A DNA stretch of 64,000 bases from Deferribacteraceae bacterium UBA6793. Its GTDB lineage: Bacteria; Chrysiogenota; Deferribacteres; Deferribacterales; Geovibrionaceae. This document shows positions 25,617 through 33,827 of the stretch, one piece after another (the stretch's first letter is position 1; each line of letters starts with the position of its first letter). The translations under genes and the position numbers were made by a program. The notes beneath the pieces are model-generated. The model was given only the letters and a program-made list of their open reading frames with translations, was not told the DNA's origin and did not search any database. The stretch covers positions 1-64,000 of the forward strand of contig DKFP01000006.1 in assembly GCA_002452405.1 (NCBI GenBank), written 5' to 3'.

Positions 25617-28600
25617 TAAAAAACCGTCCATAATGCTCGGAATAAAGGGAGCCGTATGCGGTCTCCCTTTGCGGGCGGGCATTATCAACGAGAACGGACA
25701 TATTTACTGGCATGGAAAGGCGAGTCTACACAACGAGCCTGTTGCGGGGCTTTTCAAATTTGTGGATGAAGGTATAGGCGACAGCATAATAAAAAACTGT
25801 CCGGCAGCGGGCAGTCACATCCATTGCGATATCGACGTGTTCAGCAACAGAAAAGGAAACGGGTTCAGGCTTGACACAGACAGTCTATTCATCAGCGGGC
25901 TTAAATCCGGTGAAGACTCTGCAATTCTGCTGAAACTGAGCGACAGTGGAACTTCCGGCAAACTTGCGGAGATAATAGGTACTATCAGAAAAAATCTGAG
26001 CGTATCCGACCTTTATGTCATGTTCCGAAGCGGCAAAAGCATCACACTGCCCGCCCTGTGCGGTTCTGCATCAAACGAAAAGATACCAGAACCCGCAGAT
26101 AATTATAACGTGATCGTCAGCGGCAGGTTTGTTTTCGGACAGGGAAGCGTCGTTTCTTCTGCATTCAAAGAGATGCTCGGCATAGAACAGCTATCGCTGT
26201 TTCTGGGAGCGGACACGGATAAAGGTGCATTTGCCTGTACTCTCGCCATCCCCGACAAAGAAGGTGAATACGTCAGAGTGAAAGATATGTATGTTTCCGC
26301 CGGATTCGGCACAGGGCTGAGTTTCAACATGAGCGGCACCTTTCAGATAAAGGCAGATTTCCTTAAAGGTGTATATTTCAGAACAGCAAGCAGTTTTTCG
26401 CCCGGCAGCTTTATGATATCCGGCGAAATGATAAGTGCAGAACCCGTTAAGCTGGCAGACTGGATTTCGCTGGGCGGAATAATCATCAGTCTTGGCTTTG
26501 ACAAGGGCATAACGGTCGGAATGTCCGCATCGCTGTATATCAGAAAGCTGTCGATGTTTTCCGCTGTCATGCTGGAATGTGCCGGATCAGCTGTGAACCC
26601 TCTTTTGCTCTGCGCCGCGGTGAACAGGCTCTCAATTCCGGATCTGTTCGTAAACCTCACAGGAACGGATATTGAAGCCGTACACACCCTTGACTTCATA
26701 CAGATTGACAGTTTCAGCCTCGGAACATCGGACAAGCGGTTCGATACATCAAAGGTGGACGCGAAAGATGCGGAATATATCGCAAAGCAGTTTGCGGAAA
26801 CTGTTCAGGACAAGAGTCTTGTCCTGTCGGCGGGCAGCTTAAAGATACAGAAATCCGGCGAAGACTATTCGCTGACCGATACCTCAAGAATGAGACTCTA
26901 CACCATCACAAAGGACGGAAAGATACTGCTGAATGCGCAGTTCTATTTTTCGGATGTGATAGGTGAAAGGCAGTTCGGAAGTTTCAAAATAAGCGCCGGA
27001 ATATTCTTATGCGGTGTTATCAGCATCTTCGACATAAAGTTTGCACTGCTGATATCATACCGCCCAAACGACGGACTGACTGCATTTGCAAAGATAGACG
27101 CTTTCGACCTTAAAATAGGCGGAGTCAGCATATGCAAGGTATCAGGTTCAAAAGGCAAATCAGACCTGATAGCGCTGCCTGCGGACAGCGTTGTGAAGCA
27201 GTTCTCTCAGGATGCGCAGGACGGGGTAGTATTCTTTCTGTCGGCTGGCAAAAAGGACGTACAGTTCTATTTCGACGGACGTATCGAACTGCTGAACGGG
27301 CTGATAACGGCGGAAGCACGCCTGATGTACATTCAGCGCAATATCTCCCTTTACGCTTCGGTGAACTTCCTCGGAGTGTTCAAAGCGACAGTGAAGATTG
27401 AAGCATCCTACGCGAATTTTGCGAAAGCATTTTTCTCACTTTACATAATGATAGACACCAGCGGACTGGAAGACATGCTGAAAGGCGTTACGGAGCGCAT
27501 AAACAGAGCAATTGAAAAACTGCGGACAAATATCGACGGTGCAAAGAGGTCTCTGGACAGTGCCCAGCAGAACGTAAATTCACTGAACCAGCAGATAAAC
27601 TATATGAACAGCCTAATAGACGGCTGCCGCAACGCCATCAGCAATGCACACTGGTGGGAGAAGGCTTTCGTTGCCATTGCAAAGGGACTTGAAATAGCGG
27701 GATACGAAATAGCAAAAGTCGGTATATACGTTGCCATCGGTACGGCAACTGCCGCCCTTCAGATTGCAAAAGCAGCGGTCAGTTTCGCAGGTGCACTCAG
27801 CGAAGAGGTTTTGAAGCTGGTAAATAACGTCATTAATGCTGCGGCTTCTCTGCTGGTTATAAAAAAACTGGAGATAGAGGCTGTGGTGTCCGGCGGACAG
27901 CAGACTTTCAGAGCGGCTGTGACATTCAGAGCCATCGGGAAAGAATATACGGCGCAGATCAGTTTCGGACACGGCACGAACGCCGACCAGTTTACAAACA
28001 ACGCCACAGGCAGCATGAACGGTCAGATGGAGGGCGACCTGAACCGTCTTGAAAACGGGCAGACCTCAGGCAGGATGAAGAAAGAAGTATTCGAACTGCC
28101 CACCCACGAAGAGATGGTGACAAGCATACAGAATGCGATGAGTCTTATGCAAAACTCAGGGCAGATGATGAGCAATATGATGGAGAGCTACAGAGAGGAG
28201 TTCGGAGAGGATTTCTCAAGATTTCAGGAACTGCAAAGGTCGTTTGCCGACACTCTGTCACAGGTGAAACAGTCGCTGACCGCAACACCGGACGCTGTAA
28301 AACTGGATTCACTGAAAAACACTGTCGATGCTATGAACAACCTGACAAAAGAGGAGCACAACCTTACCGACGAAAACATCTCAGAAATAAAAGATGCATC
28401 AGAAAAATTCAGGAACGTCGAAGAGCTGCACGGGCTGATTGTTTCCGCCATATCCACTGTTAATGTGGTTATCGGCGAAACGGACAGAAAAGAAAAACCC
28501 GTGGGCAGGCGTGCAAAAAAATCCGGCGAACCGCCAAAGGATATGAACATGTTCATGCAGAAACTGGTGCAGGAAGTTAACGCCCTTTTCTACACCCCGC

Positions 28601-28743
28601 AGGACACGGGATACATTAATCTTGCTAAAGAACCTGTGATTCTGGAAAGCATAAACGAAACTATAGAGCAGTTCGGCGGACAGCCTTTTAAACAGACGCG
28701 GCGCGGCAGAGTGAAAGAAACGCCTTACACTCCGCGAATATAA
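25609..28743 (+). CDS. Large unrecognised protein with beta-rich body, coiled coils and Ala-rich helices (1044 aa)
   Basis: A 1044-residue protein without signal peptide. Roughly residues 1-620 are beta-rich, with recurring segments of alternating hydrophobic residues (for example FVFGQGSVVSS, VYFRTASSFSPGSFMISGEMI, ISLYASVNFLGVFKATVKIEA). About 630-690 is a coiled coil (RSLDSAQQNVNSLNQQINYM). Then HWWE and a long Ala/Ile-rich amphipathic helical stretch follow (about 695-770; EIAKVGIYVAIGTATAALQI), next another beta segment, two more helical segments (about 845-965) and a basic tail. The shape suggests a scaffold or membrane-active, pore- or lipid-binding protein, which would fit flanking phospholipases. 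I chose the ATG at 25609, overlapping the previous stop, over an upstream in-frame start inside that gene. Family unknown. Confidence 0.75.
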   Translation: MPDKKPSIMLGIKGAVCGLPLRAGIINENGHIYWHGKASLHNEPVAGLFKFVDEGIGDSIIKNCPAAGSHIHCDIDVFSNRKGNGFRLDTDSLFISGLKSGEDSAILLKLSDSGTSGKLAEIIGTIRKNLSVSDLYVMFRSGKSITLPALCGSASNEKIPEPADNYNVIVSGRFVFGQGSVVSSAFKEMLGIEQLSLFLGADTDKGAFACTLAIPDKEGEYVRVKDMYVSAGFGTGLSFNMSGTFQIKADFLKGVYFRTASSFSPGSFMISGEMISAEPVKLADWISLGGIIISLGFDKGITVGMSASLYIRKLSMFSAVMLECAGSAVNPLLLCAAVNRLSIPDLFVNLTGTDIEAVHTLDFIQIDSFSLGTSDKRFDTSKVDAKDAEYIAKQFAETVQDKSLVLSAGSLKIQKSGEDYSLTDTSRMRLYTITKDGKILLNAQFYFSDVIGERQFGSFKISAGIFLCGVISIFDIKFALLISYRPNDGLTAFAKIDAFDLKIGGVSICKVSGSKGKSDLIALPADSVVKQFSQDAQDGVVFFLSAGKKDVQFYFDGRIELLNGLITAEARLMYIQRNISLYASVNFLGVFKATVKIEASYANFAKAFFSLYIMIDTSGLEDMLKGVTERINRAIEKLRTNIDGAKRSLDSAQQNVNSLNQQINYMNSLIDGCRNAISNAHWWEKAFVAIAKGLEIAGYEIAKVGIYVAIGTATAALQIAKAAVSFAGALSEEVLKLVNNVINAAASLLVIKKLEIEAVVSGGQQTFRAAVTFRAIGKEYTAQISFGHGTNADQFTNNATGSMNGQMEGDLNRLENGQTSGRMKKEVFELPTHEEMVTSIQNAMSLMQNSGQMMSNMMESYREEFGEDFSRFQELQRSFADTLSQVKQSLTATPDAVKLDSLKNTVDAMNNLTKEEHNLTDENISEIKDASEKFRNVEELHGLIVSAISTVNVVIGETDRKEKPVGRRAKKSGEPPKDMNMFMQKLVQEVNALFYTPQDTGYINLAKEPVILESINETIEQFGGQPFKQTRRGRVKETPYTPRI

Positions 28744-28762
28744 CTACAGGAGGCAAATTATT

Positions 28763-29470
28763 ATGATAGGCATAACAACCGATGGGAAATACACCCAGTT
28801 TGATAACCCCAGAGATTTCTATGACAGCACAGTGCGTGCCTTTTCAGGCGGCGACGGATATTCAATCTGCCACAGATTCAGCTATTATAACATTGAAAAA
28901 GCGTTGTGTTATAACCTGGATACTAAGAACACGGATGCAATTAAATCTCTGTTTTCGATAGTAACGGATAATGATGAGGCTCTGACGAACGAACTGTATG
29001 AAAAAATGAAGATGTTGGAACAAAACAACTATACGAACGTTATACTTCTGAATACGGTACTCGGTATACTCAATAATGCCCCCGCAAATCTGAAAACAGG
29101 TGACGCAAGCTGGAACAGCTCTCTGGGAAACGCTTTCGACCCTCTCCAGTGGATTTACAAAGAAGATGACGGGATTATAAAATATGATGCTAAATTCAAA
29201 CTTAACGAGGAACTATGTCTACCGGAAGACGGTTTCTATCTTACTGACGAAAGAGATGGCAGAATGCTTCACAGGCTTATCAATGAGGTTCCAACCTACG
29301 ATGAAGACTGCATAAGCATCTACACAGCAAGAAGAGATAATGACGACAGTCCGTTCATATACTGCTCATCAAATAAAATAAAATTTGTACCGACAGATAA
29401 CTCCTATGCTTCCGCAGAAAAAATATTCTATCTGTTTGAAGAAAATTGGTACCCATTTTCAGGGGATTAG
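28763..29470 (+). CDS. Unrecognised 235-aa protein in patatin cassette
   Basis: A 235-residue acidic soluble protein rich in Tyr, Asn and Asp (MIGITTDGKYTQFDNPRDFYD start). It has a helical middle (EALTNELYEKMKMLEQ) and a C-terminal beta-like part containing SIYTARRDNDDSPF and KIFYLFEENWYPF. No catalytic motif seen. AGGAGG lies 9 bases before the ATG, 19 bases after the large gene's stop; the second patatin starts 9 bases after its own stop. Tight packing makes it part of the same operon. Candidate immunity, chaperone or regulatory protein by position only. Confidence 0.68.
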   Translation: MIGITTDGKYTQFDNPRDFYDSTVRAFSGGDGYSICHRFSYYNIEKALCYNLDTKNTDAIKSLFSIVTDNDEALTNELYEKMKMLEQNNYTNVILLNTVLGILNNAPANLKTGDASWNSSLGNAFDPLQWIYKEDDGIIKYDAKFKLNEELCLPEDGFYLTDERDGRMLHRLINEVPTYDEDCISIYTARRDNDDSPFIYCSSNKIKFVPTDNSYASAEKIFYLFEENWYPFSGD

Positions 29471-29479
29471 GGAACGGAC

Positions 29480-30577
29480 ATGAGCAATACAACTATTTTA
29501 AACAACATAGGGCTGTCGCTTTCCGGCGGCGGTGTGCGGGCATTGGCATTTCATGCGGGACTGCTGAAATTTCTGGCGGAAAACGGTCTCATGGAGAAGG
29601 TTACAAACGTATCCTCCGTTTCCGGCGGCAGCCTTTTCACAGGGCTGGTCTTCCATTACGCGAAGAACAGGTGGGCGGGCGACACAGAATACCTGAACAG
29701 TGTCCTGCCGCAGATAAGAAAACTAATGACGACCACCTCGCTGCAAAAAAGCAGCATGGAGGCGCTCATTAAACCTTCGAACTGGAAAAACATACTGAAC
29801 AGAGGTGCTGTGATAGCCCAGACCATAGAATCGCTCTGGGGGATAAAATCCCACCTTTCAGACATTCCGCAGGCTCCTGTCTGGACAATCAACGGCACAA
29901 ACGGGGAAAACGGGCGCAGGTTCCGGTTTAAAAACGGGACAATGGGCGACTATAAAACCGGATATGCCGCCGCAGGCAGCTTTAAAACTGCAACGGCAAT
30001 GGCTGTGTCCGCTGCCTTTCCCATAGGCATCGGTCCCGTTGAGATAGAAACGGAAAAATATATCTGGGAGCGTGAAACAGGCTGGAACACAGGTAAAACC
30101 GAGCGGGTTTATCCTCCGTACAAAAAAATGCATGTATACGACGGCGGACTTTATGACAATCTCGGCACTGAGGCATTTTTTGACATAGGCAGACAGAGCA
30201 TCAAAACCAGCGTAAAAAACCTCGATTTCATGATAGTCTCGGATGCCGGAACACCGTTCGACGACAAGCCTGTTCCGAACCCGCTTTCATTCGGACGGGC
30301 GAGCAATCTTGTAAACATACTGATGGATCAGGACAGGTCATTAAGAGTGCGCTCGTTCCAGAATTTTTTCATAAACAATCGCGGGTCGGGAATGTACATA
30401 TCAATGGGCGCGGAACTGTTCAATGCGGACGATCTCCACGCGGCGGGTCTCACCACGGATGAAATAAACACAGCGAGAAACTACCCAACCACCCTTGAAA
30501 TCATGAAAGAGAAGGATTTCGATGCGCTTGTGAAATACGGATGCGCGGCGGCGGCTCTCAGTGTTAAAAACTTATAG
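29480..30577 (+). CDS. Patatin-like phospholipase, copy B
   Basis: A 365-residue close paralog of copy A, similar over the whole length. It shares the SGGGVRA oxyanion hole (15-21), Ser48 in SVSGGS, the NWKxxLNR and QTIESLWGIKS blocks, and Asp221 in YDGGLYDNLG. It is predicted to be an active lipid acyl hydrolase, cytoplasmic since no signal peptide is present. It follows the 235-aa gene by 9 bases. Retention of two divergent active copies at both ends of the cassette suggests different lipid targets or assembly as a hetero-complex. A terminator follows. Confidence 0.92.
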   Translation: MSNTTILNNIGLSLSGGGVRALAFHAGLLKFLAENGLMEKVTNVSSVSGGSLFTGLVFHYAKNRWAGDTEYLNSVLPQIRKLMTTTSLQKSSMEALIKPSNWKNILNRGAVIAQTIESLWGIKSHLSDIPQAPVWTINGTNGENGRRFRFKNGTMGDYKTGYAAAGSFKTATAMAVSAAFPIGIGPVEIETEKYIWERETGWNTGKTERVYPPYKKMHVYDGGLYDNLGTEAFFDIGRQSIKTSVKNLDFMIVSDAGTPFDDKPVPNPLSFGRASNLVNILMDQDRSLRVRSFQNFFINNRGSGMYISMGAELFNADDLHAAGLTTDEINTARNYPTTLEIMKEKDFDALVKYGCAAAALSVKNL

Positions 30578-30582
30578 ATTAA

Positions 30583-30612
30583 GGCGGAAGTCATAAACTT
30601 CCGCCTGTCTTA
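30583..30612. terminator. Terminator between patatin B and methyltransferase
   Basis: A perfect GGCGGAAGT / ACTTCCGCC stem with a 5-base loop in the 32-bp gap between convergent stops; T-rich sequence follows on the plus side. It probably serves both transcripts. Confidence 0.75.
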
Positions 30613-31380
30613 TTTCTTATAAACGATGAGTTCAAGACGGGCACTTATTTTGAAGCGTACAATTCCGTTCCCGTCGGTGAACCTTTGTAATTCGTTTTCT
30701 ATATCGTTTTGAAGTGCGAACACTTCGCTTATCTCAAGCTCGTCCTGACAGTACGACACCGCCTCTTCAAAAGGCATGGTCTTGTTGCGCACTTCGTCGA
30801 AAACCTCTGAATAATACTCTATGCCGCTTTCGTCCAGCCATTTGCGCATATTCTGCGAATTGTTGAACACGCGGGGTTTGACCTGACTCTTCCCGGCGAT
30901 GTATTTGATGGGTTCAACGTCCCTTTTTCCGCCCCAGCCAAGATATATGACAGCTTCCCTTGTGCAGTCGCGCACCTTCTGATAGTCCTCCGCAAGCTGC
31001 ACGGCGGGGGTCATGGTGGACACGACGATATCCCACTGTTTGCCGCCTGTATCGAAGGTATCCCATGGGCTTGTAATGGTTTCTATATTTGAGCACCCTT
31101 CCCCAGAGGCGTCCTGCTGAAGAATAGAGAGCATCTCTGTGGATATGTCAATACCTGTAACGCTCCCCGCCTCTTTCGCAATGCGGATGGTATAAACGCC
31201 TGTTCCGCAGCCGACATCAAGGATACTCTTTCCGCTGAAATCTATCCCCGCATTTTTCATAGAGCTTACTATGCGTGCCTCAATAACGTCGTCACTGTTC
31301 TTATATCTGGGATACGAACCGGATTTTTTTTTCCATCTGTCCAGCATGTATTTGTGGTCTCTGCCGTTTCCTCTCGCCAT
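30610..31380 (-). CDS. SAM-dependent methyltransferase
   Basis: A 256-residue class I methyltransferase with motif I ILDVGCGTGVYTIRIA, an acidic residue after the second strand (VTGIDIS) and motif IV region WDIVVSTMTPAVQ. The N-terminal ARGNGRDHKYMLDRW is positively charged. The ATG at 31380 is supported by GGGAGGGG just upstream; an earlier start adds seven residues. It is transcribed divergently from the ModE-box-controlled membrane-NTPase gene and shares its 267-bp intergenic region, which holds two extra CGTTAT half-sites. The substrate cannot be read; a metal-linked role is only contextual. Confidence 0.82.
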   Translation of the reverse strand: MARGNGRDHKYMLDRWKKKSGSYPRYKNSDDVIEARIVSSMKNAGIDFSGKSILDVGCGTGVYTIRIAKEAGSVTGIDISTEMLSILQQDASGEGCSNIETITSPWDTFDTGGKQWDIVVSTMTPAVQLAEDYQKVRDCTREAVIYLGWGGKRDVEPIKYIAGKSQVKPRVFNNSQNMRKWLDESGIEYYSEVFDEVRNKTMPFEEAVSYCQDELEISEVFALQNDIENELQRFTDGNGIVRFKISARLELIVYKK

Positions 31381-31606
31381 TTTGCCCCTCCCTGTTTTCA
31401 ATTATCTGACATACTTACATCCTAAGAGAAAAAAATTAAAGATAAAAATCCGTCCGCTTTCAGACAATAATCCGTTTCATTATTAATGCGTTATTCAATA
31501 TTAAAACCATATTGCAGCAAATAAAGGTTAACACGTTATTCACCCGTTAGCGGATTATTAACAATATTGACACCGTTAATCTTTGTAATCTATAAGTTTA
31601 TCAGAA

Positions 31607-31632
31607 GCGTTATTGTATTTATTATATAACGC
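31607..31632. promoter_or_regulatory. ModE-like operator before membrane-NTPase gene
   Basis: The palindrome GCGTTAT-N12-ATAACGC has the same arms and spacing as the two modA operators and contains a TATATA that can serve as -10 box (31623-31628). Isolated half-sites GCGTTAT (31488-31494) and CGTTAT (31534-31539) lie upstream. Strong evidence for shared regulation with modABD. Confidence 0.75.
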
Positions 31633-31647
31633 ATACGGGGGGATTCA

Positions 31648-33270
31648 ATGTCTAAAAAAACCAAAATTTCATCGGCATCAAAATGGGAAAAAGGCGCTGT
31701 TGCAGGCGGAATCTGGGGCACATCCGAAATGTCGCTCGGTTCTGTTCTGCACAACCTGCGTATCCCCATGAAAGGCTACATACTTACGTTCATCGCAATC
31801 ACCCTTATGTCCGGTATAAACATCAGGTGGCGGCAGAAAGGTCTTTTCTACAGAGCAGGGCTTTCTTCCGCACTCCTTAAACTGTTTTCGCCCAGCCCGA
31901 ACCTTATAGTTCCGGCAATCGCCATAACAATCGAGGGGTTCCTAATGGAGCTTGGAGCACGCATCGGAGGGAACAACCCCATAGGTTATGCCATCGGAGG
32001 CGGTTTTGCGCTGATATGGACTATACTCCACAAATTTTTCAGAGCCTTCATGATGTTCGGTCCCAATATTTATATTCTTTACGAGCAGTTTTTCGAGGGC
32101 ACTGTGGGGCTTACAGGGCTGAAACACATCGACCCGATATGGGGCATCGTTGCTCTTATTGCCATATATTTCATCTGCGGAGCCATAGCCTCTGCTATCG
32201 GCTCATTCATAGGGCACAATCTGGAAACCAACATCAGAACAATAACATACACAGAAAACGTTCCGACGTTCAAACAGGAAAAGCAGAAGGCGGCAGCACC
32301 GTCAAACTTCAAACCGTCGCTGGTATGGATGTTCTTTGCTGTGCTGGCGATGCTGGTCGGTCTTATCTTCATGCATTCGTATCCCTCTGTGATACCCTTT
32401 CTGGGAATCTATTTCATCTTCGCAGCAATACGCTATTCAAAATCGCTTAAAAAGATGCTTAATCCTAAATTTTATATCCCCGTGCTGATAGTCTCATTCC
32501 TTTCCGGCGCTTTCATCTATGCCGGAGATAAAGGGATGCTCAGCCCCAAAGCCATATCCGGCGGTCTGGCAATGGTTTTCAGGGCGTGCCTTATGACCAT
32601 AGCAGTAAACGGCGTACTGAACGAGTTCAGACATCCTCGCATAGCCGCGGCAATCCGCAGAAAATACGGCGACAGGATGGACAAAACCGTTGCAACCGCA
32701 TGGGAGACGAACCGCGCCGTCGGCTCCGTGGTAACAGGCAAAGATATCCGTACAAAACCAATGAGCGCAGTAAAGCAGTTGCTGATAACCGCCGATAATA
32801 TGCTCGACGACGTCAAAGCGAACGTGACACTCGTTACGGGCGCTGTTGATGCCGGAAAAACAACGTTCATGGCAGCAGAGGCGGACAGGCTGAAACAGGA
32901 TTTCCGGATATGCGGATTCATCTGCCGCGCAAACGTTTATGCGGAGAGGAAGGACGATTACAGACTCACCGACCTGGTTACGGGAGAGGAAACACCCTTC
33001 TGCAAACGCAATGCGGAGGGTACTTTTGACTTTTCAGACGATGCCGTAAGAATATTCGAAGAAAAGGTACTGAAAGATGCGGAAAACGCGGATTACGTTT
33101 TCATAGACGAAGCCGGGAAACTTGAGATAAACGGCGGAGGCTGGAACAGTCTGATAACAGAGCTTCTGCGCAGAAGGATAACGCTTGTTATAGCCGTGCG
33201 TGATACGTTCGTGGATGAATTTCTGGACACCTTCGCAGTCAAACGCGCAAATATAATAAATAGACAATAA
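31648..33270 (+). CDS. Polytopic membrane protein fused to THEP1/DUF2478-like NTPase
   Basis: A 540-residue fusion. Residues about 15-350 form about eight membrane helices in two groups separated by a Lys-rich cytoplasmic linker (about 205-225). The first group (GYAIGGGFALIWTILHKFF) recalls ECF-transporter S components, and the second, ending ACLMTIAVNGVLNEFRHPRIA, loosely recalls a T component. Residues about 385-540 are a P-loop NTPase with Walker A GAVDAGKTT and Walker B FIDEAGKLE, as in THEP1/NTPase_1 and DUF2478 (a family seen in molybdenum operons). The ModE-like box over its promoter predicts control by molybdate. Predicted role: uptake or sensing of molybdate/tungstate or a related factor; inference only. 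Confidence 0.8.
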   Translation: MSKKTKISSASKWEKGAVAGGIWGTSEMSLGSVLHNLRIPMKGYILTFIAITLMSGINIRWRQKGLFYRAGLSSALLKLFSPSPNLIVPAIAITIEGFLMELGARIGGNNPIGYAIGGGFALIWTILHKFFRAFMMFGPNIYILYEQFFEGTVGLTGLKHIDPIWGIVALIAIYFICGAIASAIGSFIGHNLETNIRTITYTENVPTFKQEKQKAAAPSNFKPSLVWMFFAVLAMLVGLIFMHSYPSVIPFLGIYFIFAAIRYSKSLKKMLNPKFYIPVLIVSFLSGAFIYAGDKGMLSPKAISGGLAMVFRACLMTIAVNGVLNEFRHPRIAAAIRRKYGDRMDKTVATAWETNRAVGSVVTGKDIRTKPMSAVKQLLITADNMLDDVKANVTLVTGAVDAGKTTFMAAEADRLKQDFRICGFICRANVYAERKDDYRLTDLVTGEETPFCKRNAEGTFDFSDDAVRIFEEKVLKDAENADYVFIDEAGKLEINGGGWNSLITELLRRRITLVIAVRDTFVDEFLDTFAVKRANIINRQ

Positions 33271-33329
33271 TTTATGCATATTGGTTTATGTTGTGATAAT
33301 ATTGTTCAAAACTCAACATAAGGTGCACA

Positions 33330-33827
33330 ATGAGAATTGTTTCAATACAATGCTATATACCTATTTTTGTGTTCGGAACCCTTAGAGCAAACGGCAGATT
33401 CTCCAAATATTTAACAGAGTTTCTGGATACAAAACAGGATGTTTTCATTAAAAATTACCAGTTATGCGAGCTTGAGAGCGGCGATGTATACATTGAAAAA
33501 CCAAAATCTACACTAACTTGCAGCGGTGTTCACGGTGAAATTTATCACATCAATTATGAATGTCTGTGGCGAATACAGCACCTTGAAAACTCCTCAGGCT
33601 CATTTCCTAAAACTTATGAATTAGCTATTCTTGACGGCGCACGGGGAAAAGACGGGAAAGAAATTTTAGGTTTCTATTTTTCATTAAAACGCAAAAAAGT
33701 GATTTCATCCGGTGACTGTTTCCAAAGGGATGATTTGATGAGTAAACTCAAACATTATATTGAACAAACACCTGCTGACGAAATAACCGATGACAACATT
33801 ATATGTGCAATGCACAGAACATATTAA
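33330..33827 (+). CDS. Gamma-glutamylcyclotransferase-like (AIG2/GGCT fold) protein
   Basis: A 165-residue protein with the GGCT-like signature VFGTLRANGRF near residue 14 and the strand GEIYHINYE that usually precedes the catalytic Glu region. Such enzymes release 5-oxoproline from gamma-glutamyl compounds, or act as maturation or detoxification factors. AAGGTG lies 6 bases before the ATG. Its stop abuts the stop of the convergent MFS gene with no gap. The substrate is unknown, and the divergent second half lowers confidence. Confidence 0.65.
   Translation: MRIVSIQCYIPIFVFGTLRANGRFSKYLTEFLDTKQDVFIKNYQLCELESGDVYIEKPKSTLTCSGVHGEIYHINYECLWRIQHLENSSGSFPKTYELAILDGARGKDGKEILGFYFSLKRKKVISSGDCFQRDDLMSKLKHYIEQTPADEITDDNIICAMHRTY

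Noticed and set aside
23851..30577. CBASS or type VI secretion assignment for the patatin genes
   Set aside because: No CD-NTase, Cap2/Cap3, VgrG, PAAR or immunity-type lipoprotein gene is adjacent, so naming the cassette after those systems is unsupported.
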